Virus record (IMG/VR): IMGVR_UViG_3300046010_005997
Span: 1 to 23,694 of that record
Direction: 5' to 3' (one strand)
DNA length: 23,694 nt
From: a virus
The translations under genes were made by a program, and so were the position numbers. The notes beneath the pieces are model-generated. The model saw only the letters and a list, made by a program, of their open reading frames with translations. It searched no databases and was not told the DNA's origin. How positions within the stretch are numbered: position 1 is the first letter of the stretch; every line of letters begins with the position of its first letter. Positions 1 through 8,679 of this stretch are shown in pieces.

Positions 1-16
1 AGATAAAAAAAGACTT

Positions 17-361
17 ATGTATTCTTATTCACAAGTTTTAAAAACTATGGAGAATGCATATTCAACTAGTCAAGTAGCTCAAATGCTTGGCAAGCATAAG
101 GTTACTATAGAAGATTATATTTTGGACGGGAAGATAAGATATCCTCAAAAAGTATATCCAATAGGTAATCCAGATAGCACATGGTATAAGTTTATGTATA
201 GTGAATCGGACATTATGGACATTCATGAGTTTATATTAGAATCAGGGTATTCTAATAACATGCCTTCAAGAAATGAAATGAGGGCTCTTCTCAAACACAA
301 CACTATATTGTATACTAAGACAACAGAAGGGAACTTTGTGCCAGTATGGAAAGCAGAGTAA
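17..361 (+). CDS. MerR/excisionase-like HTH DNA-binding protein
   Basis: A 114-aa protein. Residues about 14-40 (STSQVAQMLGKHKVTIEDYI, then a basic DGKIRYP turn) read like the helix-turn-helix of MerR or excisionase-type small DNA-binding proteins, and a wing-like segment with conserved tyrosines follows. The role is inferred: a transcriptional regulator or DNA-architecture protein at the head of the replication block. Met at base 17 is used as start. A second in-frame ATG lies at base 47 and neither has a strong Shine-Dalgarno, so the first ten residues are uncertain. Its last 16 bases overlap the next small zinc-finger gene, suggesting co-translation. Confidence 0.6.
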   Translation: MYSYSQVLKTMENAYSTSQVAQMLGKHKVTIEDYILDGKIRYPQKVYPIGNPDSTWYKFMYSESDIMDIHEFILESGYSNNMPSRNEMRALLKHNTILYTKTTEGNFVPVWKAE

Positions 362-468
362 CCCCAGCAAGAGTTGTAGTATGTGAAATATGTAAGAAAG
401 AATTGGTAGTGCGTTGGGGCATTTTTGCCCACGACACTTTAAGCAGACATAGAAAGGCGGAGCACTAA
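346..468 (+). CDS. 40-aa C2H2-type zinc-finger micro-protein
   Basis: A 40-codon ORF starts at ATG 346 inside the previous gene and ends at TAA 466-468, which shares its final A with the next gene's ATG (TAATG). The peptide carries C13-x2-C16-x12-H29-x5-H35, the spacing of a classical C2H2 zinc finger, plus a terminal H40. It is basic around the histidines (LSRHRKAEH), as expected for nucleic-acid contact. The start lacks a strong Shine-Dalgarno and probably depends on translational coupling. Function is unknown; the metal-binding motif and tight junctions are what support the gene. Confidence 0.65.
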   Translation: MESRVTPARVVVCEICKKELVVRWGIFAHDTLSRHRKAEH

Positions 469-677
469 TGGAAAAGGGAACTCAGGTTAGAGTTGATCTA
501 TCTTTTACACGTAACTTAGGTAACTTCGAAAGCATTAAAATTGGTATCGGCGTAGACGATTTTGTTAGAGACGGCGAAACAGTAGATGCAGCAGCAGATA
601 GAGTGTATAAGTTTGTTGAAGACAAGCTCATTCAAAAGACTCAAGAAGTAGAAGAGGAATTGCGTGGCAGTAAATAA
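468..677 (+). CDS. Conserved-looking small phage protein, unknown function
   Basis: A 69-aa protein with an N-terminal beta-strand-rich half (QVRVDLSFTRNLGNFESIKI, then an acidic turn) and a charged C-terminal helix about residues 40-65. Small phage proteins with a similar 'LGNYES' hairpin are common beside replication genes, but I know no assigned role. It starts by TAATG overlap with the zinc-finger gene and its end overlaps the GTG-started gene downstream, so it belongs to the same polycistron. No catalytic motif or membrane segment is visible. Confidence 0.7.
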   Translation: MEKGTQVRVDLSFTRNLGNFESIKIGIGVDDFVRDGETVDAAADRVYKFVEDKLIQKTQEVEEELRGSK

Positions 678-981
678 GGAACCCTATATCCTGCTATCTT
701 TATATTCAAATCTATATGAAGGCCTATACAGTTCAAAGCCAACAATTAATAGATATAAAGAAAAGTGGGCTATGCAAGATGTGATTGACAGCATAGGGTT
801 CGATCGTGCAAAGGATGTTTTGTACTATTATTTTGAGACTGGAAAGAATAGGCACCCGCTTAATTTTTTCTATAACAACTTTGAAAGAATAGAAGACATG
901 ATGATGCAGATTAAAGAAGACAAAGCCAACAGAAGCCGTCTGTTGCAAGAAACAAAAAAAATGATTGAGGGTAATGAATGA
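664..981 (+). CDS. Hypothetical protein next to the helicase; possible helicase loader
   Basis: A 105-aa, mostly helical protein rich in Tyr, Phe, Lys and Asn. The start is GTG 664, preceded by GAGGA about 7 nt upstream. The tail overlaps the DnaB-like helicase gene by ATGA. The helical W...G...YYF...NNF pattern about residues 35-75 and the place directly before the helicase resemble small phage helicase loaders or DnaD-like accessory proteins. I cannot identify a family from sequence alone, so the loader role is inferred from context. It has no Walker motif, which excludes a DnaC-type ATPase loader. Confidence 0.65.
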   Translation: MAVNKEPYILLSLYSNLYEGLYSSKPTINRYKEKWAMQDVIDSIGFDRAKDVLYYYFETGKNRHPLNFFYNNFERIEDMMMQIKEDKANRSRLLQETKKMIEGNE

Positions 982-2228
982 ATACAGAAGCCGAGCTAAT
1001 CTCAGCGGTATGCAAGAACAAAGATATCAGCACCATACTTGCAGATAACTCAGACGACCTATTCGTTTCTCATAAAGATATTTGGGAAGGCCTTAAGTCA
1101 TATTATTATAAGTTTAGAGCTGTACCAGAAGCAACTATTCTTCAAGATAAGTTCAAAGACTTTGAGCCAGTTGAAACTAAAGGCGAGACTGGATACTATT
1201 TAGATAAACTTAAAAATGAATTTGTTGGCAACAAACTAAAGACCATTCTTCTTCAAGCTGGCTCCTCTTTGAAGGATGATGCTCCTTCTAGGGTTCTTGG
1301 TACAATGCAGTCACAGTTAGCAAACCTAAGCAGATATACTAATAACGTAAAAGATTTAGATATAACAGATTTAGATTCAGCAGAAAGACACTACGAGTCA
1401 GTAAGAACTAGATCATTGGCAATGGGCGGTAGTCCAGGAATCCTAACTGGATTTGAAGCCATTGATAAAGCTTACCCAACAGGAATGGCTCCAGGACACC
1501 TTATCGTCGCTATTGGCTGGCCAGGACGTGGTAAGACTTGGTTCACATCATACTTAGCATGCAAAGCTTGGGAGCAAGGCTTTAAGCCTATGATTGTTTC
1601 TCTTGAAATGGCACCAGAAAATATGCGAGACAGAATCTATACAATGCTTGGTTCTGGATTGTTTAGAGCAAGCGACCTTTCAAAAGGTGACATCAACATT
1701 GATGATTTTAAAACTTGGGGAAAGAAAAAGACTGAAGGCAAGAACAGCTTTATCCTTGTTTCTAATGAAGGTGCTGGAGAAGTAACACCAGCAACAATTC
1801 AAGGAAAGATTGATCAGCATAAGCCAGACTTAGTAATTTTAGATTACCATCAATTATTTAATGATAACAAGCGAAGCAACTCTGAAGTAGAGCGAAATAG
1901 AAATATCTCAAGAGACTTTAAGTTGTTGGCTGTTACAAATGGAATTCCAATTATTGATATTACTGCAGCAACTGCAGATGATATCTCAGACCAAAAGCAG
2001 CCTCCGATGATGAGCCAAGTTGCATGGTCAAAAGCAATTGAGTATGATGCAGATATGGCTATTGCTATTCACAAGCATGCTAATACAGATTTAATTGAGG
2101 TGGTGTCTAGAAAGAATAGACACGGACACGACTTCAGATTCTTCCTTGATTGGGACATTAACAGGGGTGTTATTACTCCAATTTACGAAGATCTTCCAGA
2201 GCTGAGCAATGACTCATCAAAACATTAA
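978..2228 (+). CDS. DnaB-like replicative DNA helicase
   Basis: A 416-aa protein that would unwind DNA at the phage fork as a hexameric RecA-fold motor. Residues 1-100 form a short helical N-terminal domain. After a linker, the motor begins with GILTGFEAIDKAYPTGMAPG. Walker A is GWPGRGKT (180-187), Walker B is DLVILDY with D289, and a C-terminal DnaB-like segment SRKNRHGHDFRFFLDWD carries arginine-finger candidates. It is slightly shorter than bacterial DnaB (about 450-470 aa), as in many phages. It overlaps the gene before (ATGA) and the gene after (20 nt), and the primase lies one gene downstream, the usual helicase-primase pairing. Confidence 0.93.
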   Translation: MNTEAELISAVCKNKDISTILADNSDDLFVSHKDIWEGLKSYYYKFRAVPEATILQDKFKDFEPVETKGETGYYLDKLKNEFVGNKLKTILLQAGSSLKDDAPSRVLGTMQSQLANLSRYTNNVKDLDITDLDSAERHYESVRTRSLAMGGSPGILTGFEAIDKAYPTGMAPGHLIVAIGWPGRGKTWFTSYLACKAWEQGFKPMIVSLEMAPENMRDRIYTMLGSGLFRASDLSKGDINIDDFKTWGKKKTEGKNSFILVSNEGAGEVTPATIQGKIDQHKPDLVILDYHQLFNDNKRSNSEVERNRNISRDFKLLAVTNGIPIIDITAATADDISDQKQPPMMSQVAWSKAIEYDADMAIAIHKHANTDLIEVVSRKNRHGHDFRFFLDWDINRGVITPIYEDLPELSNDSSKH

Positions 2229-2508
2229 AAGGTTTCAAATACAGGTTGAGTTTCTAGATGATTCTAATATGATTAAGATCAAAAAGCAGTATGAAAACCT
2301 GCTAGTAGATCAAATGAGAGAATCTGGATACACCAGAGTGCTTGACATTGACCCATCCTTTTCGGTAGAATTTGATGGTCAAACGTGGAAATTCTTAATG
2401 ACTATCCACGGAGTCTATGTAGGAAAGAAGAAGTCATGGCAATTAGAGGGTATAACTCAAGGCAAGTTGATAGCTCGGAGTACACCCCTGCCCATATCAA
2501 ATCAATAG
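2209..2508 (+). CDS. Hypothetical protein overlapping helicase and primase genes
   Basis: A 99-aa protein between helicase and primase. Its core (YTRVLDIDPSFSVEFDGQTW, then LMTIHGVYVGKKKSW) looks like alternating beta strands ending in a glycine/lysine-rich tail. The start at ATG 2209 overlaps the helicase by 20 nt. The end (TAG 2506-2508) overlaps the primase reading frame by about 73 nt if the primase starts at 2436. No family is recognised. Strand-like periodicity and the position inside the replication operon support a real gene, perhaps a replisome accessory protein. Confidence 0.65.
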   Translation: MTHQNIKRFQIQVEFLDDSNMIKIKKQYENLLVDQMRESGYTRVLDIDPSFSVEFDGQTWKFLMTIHGVYVGKKKSWQLEGITQGKLIARSTPLPISNQ

Positions 2509-3425
2509 TGCAAAGCCTTGGAATAGATATGGTGGGCGAGACATCAAATGATTATCTTGCGTACTGCCCATTTCATTCTAATAGACATACATCAAGTTTT
2601 AGTATAAGTAAAACAAAAGGCGCATATATTTGCTTTAATCCATCCTGCGGAGAAGCTGGAACATTGAGCGACCTTGTTAAAAAGATATTAAATAAAAATG
2701 AGTTTCAGTCGCTAAGATTTATTGAGTCTAAGCAGTCTGAAGCATTAGCAAATTTTGATGAGTCTCTTAAAGATATGCTGCAAGATAAACCAGAGTTTGT
2801 TGAGTTCCCAGAATCTACCTTAAAAAATTTATATGATGGTTTAGTAAAAAGCAGCAAGGCAAAGGAGTATCTAGTTTCTCGTGGAATTAATTCAGAATCA
2901 ATGGAACATTTCATGTTAGGGTATTCTGAAAATATGGACATGATAACTGTTCCAGTACATAGTCCAGATGGAACTCCAGTCGGTGTTGTTGGTAGATCTA
3001 TATCTGATAAAAGATTTAAGAATAGTAAAGACCTTCCAAGAAGCAAGACTATGTTTAATATTCATCGTGCCAAGAAAATTGGTGACAGAGTGATAGTTGT
3101 AGAGTCTAGCTTTGATGCTATTCGTGTTCACCAAGCTGGCTTTCCTAATGTAGTTGCAACACTTGGCGGTCACATATCTGGAGATAATTTAGGACTTTTA
3201 AATAGATATTTCAATACAGTTATTATTATGACTGATGCAGATAAGGCGGGAAGAGATTTAGGTTCGGCTATTGCTTACAAATTAAGTAATAAAAACATCT
3301 TGTGGGCATCGCATTCTTATGGTAGAATATATCCAGAGGGTGTAAAAGATGCAGGTGACATGTCTGATGAAGATATTAAAGCCTGTATAACAAATGCCAT
3401 ATCTAATTTTGAATATAGAACTTAA
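2436..3425 (+). CDS. DnaG-like primase (zinc finger plus TOPRIM)
   Basis: Synthesises RNA primers for phage replication. With the start at ATG 2436 (preceded by AGGAAAG) the protein is 329 aa. A CHC2-type zinc finger begins at C44-x2-H47 (CPFH) and closes with CFNPSC. The TOPRIM domain has catalytic E223 in VVESSFDAI and TDADKAG with D267 and D269. It ends soon after TOPRIM, so the C-terminal helicase-binding domain of bacterial DnaG (about 580-600 aa) is missing, as in many phage primases. Frame-open sequence extends back to 2385. An alternative GTG at 2508 forms a TAGTG junction but would remove the helix before the zinc finger. Confidence 0.9.
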   Translation: MAIRGYNSRQVDSSEYTPAHIKSIVQSLGIDMVGETSNDYLAYCPFHSNRHTSSFSISKTKGAYICFNPSCGEAGTLSDLVKKILNKNEFQSLRFIESKQSEALANFDESLKDMLQDKPEFVEFPESTLKNLYDGLVKSSKAKEYLVSRGINSESMEHFMLGYSENMDMITVPVHSPDGTPVGVVGRSISDKRFKNSKDLPRSKTMFNIHRAKKIGDRVIVVESSFDAIRVHQAGFPNVVATLGGHISGDNLGLLNRYFNTVIIMTDADKAGRDLGSAIAYKLSNKNILWASHSYGRIYPEGVKDAGDMSDEDIKACITNAISNFEYRT

Positions 3426-3441
3426 AAAATACGTGGTTACA

Positions 3442-3458
3442 AACGGATATATACCGTT
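3442..3458. repeat. Short inverted repeat AACGG-N7-CCGTT upstream of the gp32-like gene
   Basis: A perfect 5-bp inverted repeat with loop ATATATA lies in the 53-bp gap between primase and the gp32-like gene, one of the few true gaps in the replication block. A strong AAGGAG Shine-Dalgarno follows at 3467-3472. It could be an operator or a translational control hairpin; the AT loop could also hold a -10-like element. The stem is short, so chance is possible. Confidence 0.35.
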
Positions 3459-3478
3459 ACATACATAAGGAGAATAAA

Positions 3479-4153
3479 ATGGGAATAGTAAAAGGTTTGT
3501 CAGGAATGACAAAGGCAATGGACAAGGTTACATACACTAGTTCAGAAGATAGCAAGGCAAAGTGGTTAAAGATTGAAGATGGAGAAGCTGTAAAGATTCG
3601 CTTCTTACAAGAGCTTGATCCAGATTCACCACACTATAATGAAAAAATGGGTTGCGGATTTTTTGCAATTGAACACACAAACCCTAAAGATTATCGCCGT
3701 AAGGCACTAGACACAATGGAAGATGAAGGCCGTGACTGGGCTCAAGAGCAGCACCGCAAAGATCCAAAGGCTGGTTGGGGCGCAAGAAAGCGTCTTTACA
3801 TTAATGTTCTAGTCGATGATGGAAAGACTGATCCATATGTAGCAATTCTTTCTCAAGGAGTAAGCGGTAAAACAATTACACCAACACTGATTGAATATGC
3901 AAATGAAATGGGAAGCATCACAAATCTAATGTGGCGTGTAAAGCGTAGTGGTCTTAAGACAGACACAAGCTACACAATTATACCGTTGGCTAAAGATGAA
4001 AAGCCATTTGACTTTTCTGCTGTCGAGCTGTTTGATTTAGAAAAAACAGCAGTGCGTAGCGTTCCATACGCAGAGCAGGAAGCATTCTATACTGGTGAGT
4101 CATCTCCAGAAGAACGAGAGTCATCTTCAACAAGTAGCAGCGTAGACTGGTAA
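3479..4153 (+). CDS. gp32-like single-stranded DNA-binding protein
   Basis: A 224-aa protein with the pattern of phage single-stranded DNA-binding proteins of the T4 gp32-like group: WLKIEDGEAVKIRFLQELD near residues 30-48, a central strand RLYINVLVDDG, a basic MWRVKRSGLKTD segment, and an acidic Ser/Glu-rich tail ending in Asp-Trp, the usual site for docking replication partners. A strong AAGGAG ribosome site precedes the ATG. It sits between primase and polymerase, fitting a role in coating template ssDNA. A second, bacterial-type SSB is encoded at 9158. Confidence 0.8.
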   Translation: MGIVKGLSGMTKAMDKVTYTSSEDSKAKWLKIEDGEAVKIRFLQELDPDSPHYNEKMGCGFFAIEHTNPKDYRRKALDTMEDEGRDWAQEQHRKDPKAGWGARKRLYINVLVDDGKTDPYVAILSQGVSGKTITPTLIEYANEMGSITNLMWRVKRSGLKTDTSYTIIPLAKDEKPFDFSAVELFDLEKTAVRSVPYAEQEAFYTGESSPEERESSSTSSSVDW

Positions 4154-4178
4154 GAGAGAGTATAGGCGGAGAATTAAG

Positions 4179-7100
4179 TTGAACTTCACACATTTGCATG
4201 TGCATTCTTTCTATTCATTAATGGATGGGCTTAATTCTCCTGCCGAACTTGTAAAGGCTGCAAAAGAAGCTGGTCAGACTTCTCTGGCTATTACTGACCA
4301 CGGAACATTATCTTCACACCGTGAAATGCAAATTGCATGTAAAGAGCAAGGAATCAAGCCAATTCTTGGAGTGGAAGCATACATTTCTCCAACAGATAGA
4401 TTTGATAGGTCTTCAAAGACAGATAAATCAATTCAGGCCTATAACCATATCATCCTACTTGCTAAAAACAAAAAGGGATTAGAAAATATTAATACTCTCC
4501 AAGAGCTTGCTTGGACAGAAGGGTTTTATCACAAGCCAAGAATTGACAGAGAGGTTTTAAAAGAATATGCGGAAGGCATTATTGTACTTAGTGGATGTCT
4601 TAATGGACTTATTAGTAAATGCATCGAAAAGGGCGAACTATCAGAAGCCAAGCTTATACTTCAAGATTTTAAACAGATCTTTATGGAAGATTTCTACGTG
4701 GAAGTCCAATCACATAACCCCTATGAAATCAACTCGACCCTATTAGAATTAGCGGATGAGTTAGGAATTAAGGCGGTGGCAACAGGGGATGCTCACTTTG
4801 CTAAAGAAGAAGATAGAGTATTAGAAGAAGCAATGCTTATTCTATCAACATCTCCTAAGTCGGATAAAGATGCAGACTTTGAAATGTCTAGACAAATGCC
4901 AGACATGATGGATAGATTTAATTACTTATATCCAGACCGTAGAATATCATTTCAAGACTATAATCTATTTATTCAAAGCAGGTCTGAAATTGAGGCGGAC
5001 TTTAATAAATCAGGTATTACTCGTACAGATATATATGATAATACAATGGAGATTGCAGACAAGATTGAAGAGTATGACTTCTATGAGGGATTGGATCTGC
5101 TACCCATCCCAAAGACCAATGCTGACAAGAAACTAGCTGATATGGCCTTAGAAGGCCTTAGAAGGCTATCTCTGGACAAAGATCAGGTCTACTTGGATAG
5201 AATTGCAGAAGAGTTATCTATAATTAAAGATAAAGCATTTGCTTCATATTTCTTAGTTGTTGCAGATATGATTACATGGGCTAAGTCAAATAATATTATG
5301 GTTGGCCCTGGTCGTGGTTCTGCAGCAGGCTCACTAGTTTGCTACGCCCTTGGAATTACAGATGTAGATCCAATTAAATATGATTTGCTTTTCTTTAGAT
5401 TTATTAATCCAGAACGTAATGACTTTCCAGATATTGATACAGACTTCGAGGACCGTCGTCGTAAAGAGGTTAAAGATTATTTGAAGAAGAAGTTTAAGCA
5501 CGTAGCATCTATTTCTACATTTACTTACTTTAAGGATAAGGGTGTAATTAGAGATGCGGCAAGAGTATTTATGGTTCCTCTTTCTGATGTTAATCGTGCA
5601 ATGAAGTCTATTGATACGTTTGAAGATTTTATGGATTCACCAAATACAAAAGAGTTTAGAGCAAAGTACCCAGAGGTAACTTGGCTTGCAGAACGTCTTC
5701 GTGGAAAGATTCGAAGCGTTGGAGTGCATGCTGCTGGTGTAGTTGTGGCAAAAGATGACTTGAGAAAGTATGCACCAATAGAGTCCAGAGCAGATGCAAA
5801 TGATGACGTGTCTGGAAGAATTCCAGTCGTGGCATACGACATGGATACGGTTGCAGATATAGGTCTTATTAAGCTAGATGCCCTAGGTCTTAAGACTTTA
5901 TCTGTAATCTCAGATACATTAAAATCAGTTAAGGATAGACACGGTAAAGAAATTAATCTTTACAACATCCCCCTTGACGACCAAAAAGTTTACAAGATGT
6001 TTAACGACGGATATACTAAAGGTGTTTTCCAAGCAGAAGCAACGCCTTACACAAATCTACTTATAAAAATGCAGGTAGATAAGTTTGAAGACTTGGCTGC
6101 ATCAAATGCTCTTGTTAGACCAGGAGCAATGAATACCGTAGGTGCTTCATATATTAAAAGAAAGCACGGGGATGAGGCAGTTAACTATATTCATCCCATC
6201 ATGAAGCCTTTTACAGAAAATACATACGGAGTTATTATTTATCAGGAACAGGTTATGCAAGCATGCGTACACCTGGGTGGAATGACTTGGTCAGAGGCTG
6301 ACAAGGTTAGAAAGGTTATTGGTAAAAAGCAGGATGCAAAGGAACTCGGTCCGTTTAAAGATAAGTTTATTCAAGGCGCTAAAAAGCATATCAGCGCCGA
6401 TGAAGCAGAGAACCTCTGGAAAACATTCGAAGCTCACGCTGGATACTCATTCAATCGTAGTCACGCTGTTGCTTATTCTATGCTTTCTTATTATACCGCT
6501 TGGCTTAAGTGCTATTATCCTTTGGAATTTCTATTCTCGATCCTTAAAAATGAAGGAGACAAAGATGCCAGAACAGGGTATCTAATTGAAGCCAAGAGGC
6601 TTGGAATTAAAGTTAAGCTTCCACATGTAAATGAATCAGATGTAAACTTTTCATTACAAAAAGATTCAATTAGATTTGGTTTAGCTGAAGTTAAATTTAT
6701 TTCAGACAGTATTGCAAATAAAATTATTGAAAAGAGACCGTATGAAAACTACAAAGATTTTGTCGACAAGGCATCTAAGAAAGGTAGTGGTATTAACTCT
6801 AGGGCCGTTAACTCTCTTAATGCTATTGGGGGCGCTGCTTTTGATGATAATCCTAGAAGCGGCAAAGAAGCAGAGTCTTATTACGAATTTTTAGGGATAC
6901 CTTCTTTTAACCTTTCTAACTTAGAGCCAAGGGTTAAAGCACAAGCAAGACCTATTGATGAATTTGAAGAGCTGGGATCATTCGTAATGTTTGGTATGGC
7001 CAAAAGCATCAAGCGTGGTAATGGCTGGTCAAGAATTGAGCTTGTCGATGAAAGTGGATCTGTAGGATTATTCGATATAGAGCAGACAAAAATAGAAACA

Positions 7101-7448
7101 AATAAAATGTATTTTGTTCTTGTAGGGGATAATAGAATATCAAGGTACATAGATGTTGATTCTATCAATAAGGATTCTGACGATGCATTTGTTAAATATT
7201 TATATGCAAAGTCATACCCTATTGACGAAAATCAAAGGTTCGTGATAAGCTATACACCATATAAAACAAAAGCTGGCAAAACTATGGCGCACCTTGTTAT
7301 GTCAGATAAAGATAAGAATTTAAATAGAGCTATTGTTTTTTCTAGCATGTATCCAATTTCATTGGCTAAAATGCGAGAAGGAATGATTTGCGAGCCAACT
7401 CTAAAAACCTTAGAAGATGGAACACTTATGGTTAAGGATGTAAGATGA
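4179..7448 (+). CDS. dnaE: DNA polymerase III alpha subunit-like (DnaE-type) replicative polymerase
   Basis: A 1089-aa C-family polymerase. The start is TTG 4179, preceded by GGCGGAG, giving the canonical N-terminus NFTHLHVHSFYSLMDG. The PHP domain keeps its metal-binding pattern: H5/H7/H9 region, ITDH (D40, H41), E66, H90, a SGC motif and GDAH. The palm has PGRGSAAGSL, PDIDTDF (417-423, D418 and D420) and D567 in IKLDALGLKTL. Helix-hairpin-helix sequence and an OB-fold about residues 920-1000 (FVMFGMAKSIKRGNGWSRIE) follow. No separate epsilon exonuclease is seen, so the intact PHP may proofread. The gene ends in an ATGA overlap with the next. Confidence 0.95.
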   Translation: MNFTHLHVHSFYSLMDGLNSPAELVKAAKEAGQTSLAITDHGTLSSHREMQIACKEQGIKPILGVEAYISPTDRFDRSSKTDKSIQAYNHIILLAKNKKGLENINTLQELAWTEGFYHKPRIDREVLKEYAEGIIVLSGCLNGLISKCIEKGELSEAKLILQDFKQIFMEDFYVEVQSHNPYEINSTLLELADELGIKAVATGDAHFAKEEDRVLEEAMLILSTSPKSDKDADFEMSRQMPDMMDRFNYLYPDRRISFQDYNLFIQSRSEIEADFNKSGITRTDIYDNTMEIADKIEEYDFYEGLDLLPIPKTNADKKLADMALEGLRRLSLDKDQVYLDRIAEELSIIKDKAFASYFLVVADMITWAKSNNIMVGPGRGSAAGSLVCYALGITDVDPIKYDLLFFRFINPERNDFPDIDTDFEDRRRKEVKDYLKKKFKHVASISTFTYFKDKGVIRDAARVFMVPLSDVNRAMKSIDTFEDFMDSPNTKEFRAKYPEVTWLAERLRGKIRSVGVHAAGVVVAKDDLRKYAPIESRADANDDVSGRIPVVAYDMDTVADIGLIKLDALGLKTLSVISDTLKSVKDRHGKEINLYNIPLDDQKVYKMFNDGYTKGVFQAEATPYTNLLIKMQVDKFEDLAASNALVRPGAMNTVGASYIKRKHGDEAVNYIHPIMKPFTENTYGVIIYQEQVMQACVHLGGMTWSEADKVRKVIGKKQDAKELGPFKDKFIQGAKKHISADEAENLWKTFEAHAGYSFNRSHAVAYSMLSYYTAWLKCYYPLEFLFSILKNEGDKDARTGYLIEAKRLGIKVKLPHVNESDVNFSLQKDSIRFGLAEVKFISDSIANKIIEKRPYENYKDFVDKASKKGSGINSRAVNSLNAIGGAAFDDNPRSGKEAESYYEFLGIPSFNLSNLEPRVKAQARPIDEFEELGSFVMFGMAKSIKRGNGWSRIELVDESGSVGLFDIEQTKIETNKMYFVLVGDNRISRYIDVDSINKDSDDAFVKYLYAKSYPIDENQRFVISYTPYKTKAGKTMAHLVMSDKDKNLNRAIVFSSMYPISLAKMREGMICEPTLKTLEDGTLMVKDVR

Positions 7449-7669
7449 CAAGTAATACAGAAGATGTTTTTAAAACAATGAACGCTACAAGAGTTTTGGT
7501 TGCTATTTTAAATAAAATTGAATCTATTAGTATACCTACTGAAGATTTTATAAACTCCAACAATCAAGATGTACAGCTTTCTGTAACATATAATGACGAA
7601 ACTATGTCATTTGAATTTAGACTAGAAGATAAACCATCTGAATCTGAAGAAGAATTGCCAAACAACTAA
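7445..7669 (+). CDS. Small acidic-tailed hypothetical protein
   Basis: A 74-aa protein joined to the polymerase gene by an ATGA overlap and ending 5 bases before recA. It has an N-terminal helix (TRVLVAILNKIESI), a strand-rich middle (VQLSVTYNDETMSFEF) and a tail rich in Glu, Ser and Pro. There is no catalytic or metal motif. Position between polymerase and recombinase suggests a replication accessory factor, but no family is recognised. Confidence 0.65.
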   Translation: MTSNTEDVFKTMNATRVLVAILNKIESISIPTEDFINSNNQDVQLSVTYNDETMSFEFRLEDKPSESEEELPNN

Positions 7670-7674
7670 TCGTT

Positions 7675-8679
7675 ATGGAAATGCAACTAGACGATATATT
7701 AGCAAAGCTAGACCCTAAGACTAGAGCTAGGGTTCAGTCTGCCGTGGATATTCAGATTGAAAAGCAGCCTACACCTAGCATAGGACTGAACTTCGCATTA
7801 AACGGAGGTTTTGCTTATGGAAGGCAAATACTTGTTTGGGGAAATAAGTCTGCAGGAAAGTCTTCTTTCTGTTTGCAGATGATTGCTTTAGCTCAAAAAG
7901 AAGGCAAGACATGTGCGTGGATTGATGCGGAGCATTCTTACGATCCTGAGTGGGCAGAAAAGCTTGGCGTAAACTCAAAAGAATTAATATACTCTCCAGC
8001 TAAAACTGTTAATGATATGGTTGATGTTGCAACAAAGCTTATGGAAGCTGGTGTTGATCTGATAGTAGTTGATTCTATTTCAGCGTTGCTACCAGCAATC
8101 TATTTTGAAAAAGACGGAAATGAAATGAAGGATTTGCAAGACACTAAGCAAATCGGCGCAGAAGCAAAGGATATGACCCACGCAGTCAAGATGTTAAACT
8201 ATGCAAACAAAAACACATTACTTGTTCTCATCTCGCAGCAACGAAATCAATTTGGATCTATGCATGCTAGTCACATCCCCACAGGTGGCATGGCAGTTAA
8301 GTTCTTCTCTTCAACCGTCATTAAGCTATGGTCTTCTGAAGCTGAGGCTAATGCTATTAAAGCAGGTATTAAAGTTGGTGACAAGATTATTGAACAAAGA
8401 GTTGGGCGACCAGTTAATTGGATTGTTGATTACAACAAGGTCGGCCCCCCAAATTTATCAGGACAATATGACTTTTACTACCAAGGGCAAGCTCTTGGTA
8501 TAGATTATGTTGGAGAAACATTAGACGTTGCAGAAATGTGTGGCATTGTAGAAAAGGGTGGCGCATGGTATACAGTAAATGGAGAACGTTTTCAAGGACG
8601 TGCAAAGGCTGTAGCATATTTAAAGGAAAATCCAGATGTTGTAGACAGCTTAATAGGAGAAATAAATGCCAAACATTAA
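7675..8679 (+). CDS. recA: RecA-like recombinase
   Basis: A 334-aa ATP-dependent strand-exchange protein. Walker A is GNKSAGKS (56-63), a variant of the bacterial GPESSGKT. DAEHSYDP carries the catalytic glutamate equivalent to E. coli E96, Walker B is LIVVDSISAL, and loop L2 is recognisable as SQQRNQFGS...TGGMAVKFFSS. The C-terminus (LDVAEMCGIVEKGGAWYTVN) matches bacterial RecA more than T4 UvsX. At 334 aa it is a little short and lacks a strongly acidic tail. No clear Shine-Dalgarno precedes ATG 7675; a second in-frame ATG lies two codons later. It should act with the SSB, Cas4-like and RuvC-like proteins nearby. Confidence 0.93.
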   Translation: MEMQLDDILAKLDPKTRARVQSAVDIQIEKQPTPSIGLNFALNGGFAYGRQILVWGNKSAGKSSFCLQMIALAQKEGKTCAWIDAEHSYDPEWAEKLGVNSKELIYSPAKTVNDMVDVATKLMEAGVDLIVVDSISALLPAIYFEKDGNEMKDLQDTKQIGAEAKDMTHAVKMLNYANKNTLLVLISQQRNQFGSMHASHIPTGGMAVKFFSSTVIKLWSSEAEANAIKAGIKVGDKIIEQRVGRPVNWIVDYNKVGPPNLSGQYDFYYQGQALGIDYVGETLDVAEMCGIVEKGGAWYTVNGERFQGRAKAVAYLKENPDVVDSLIGEINAKH

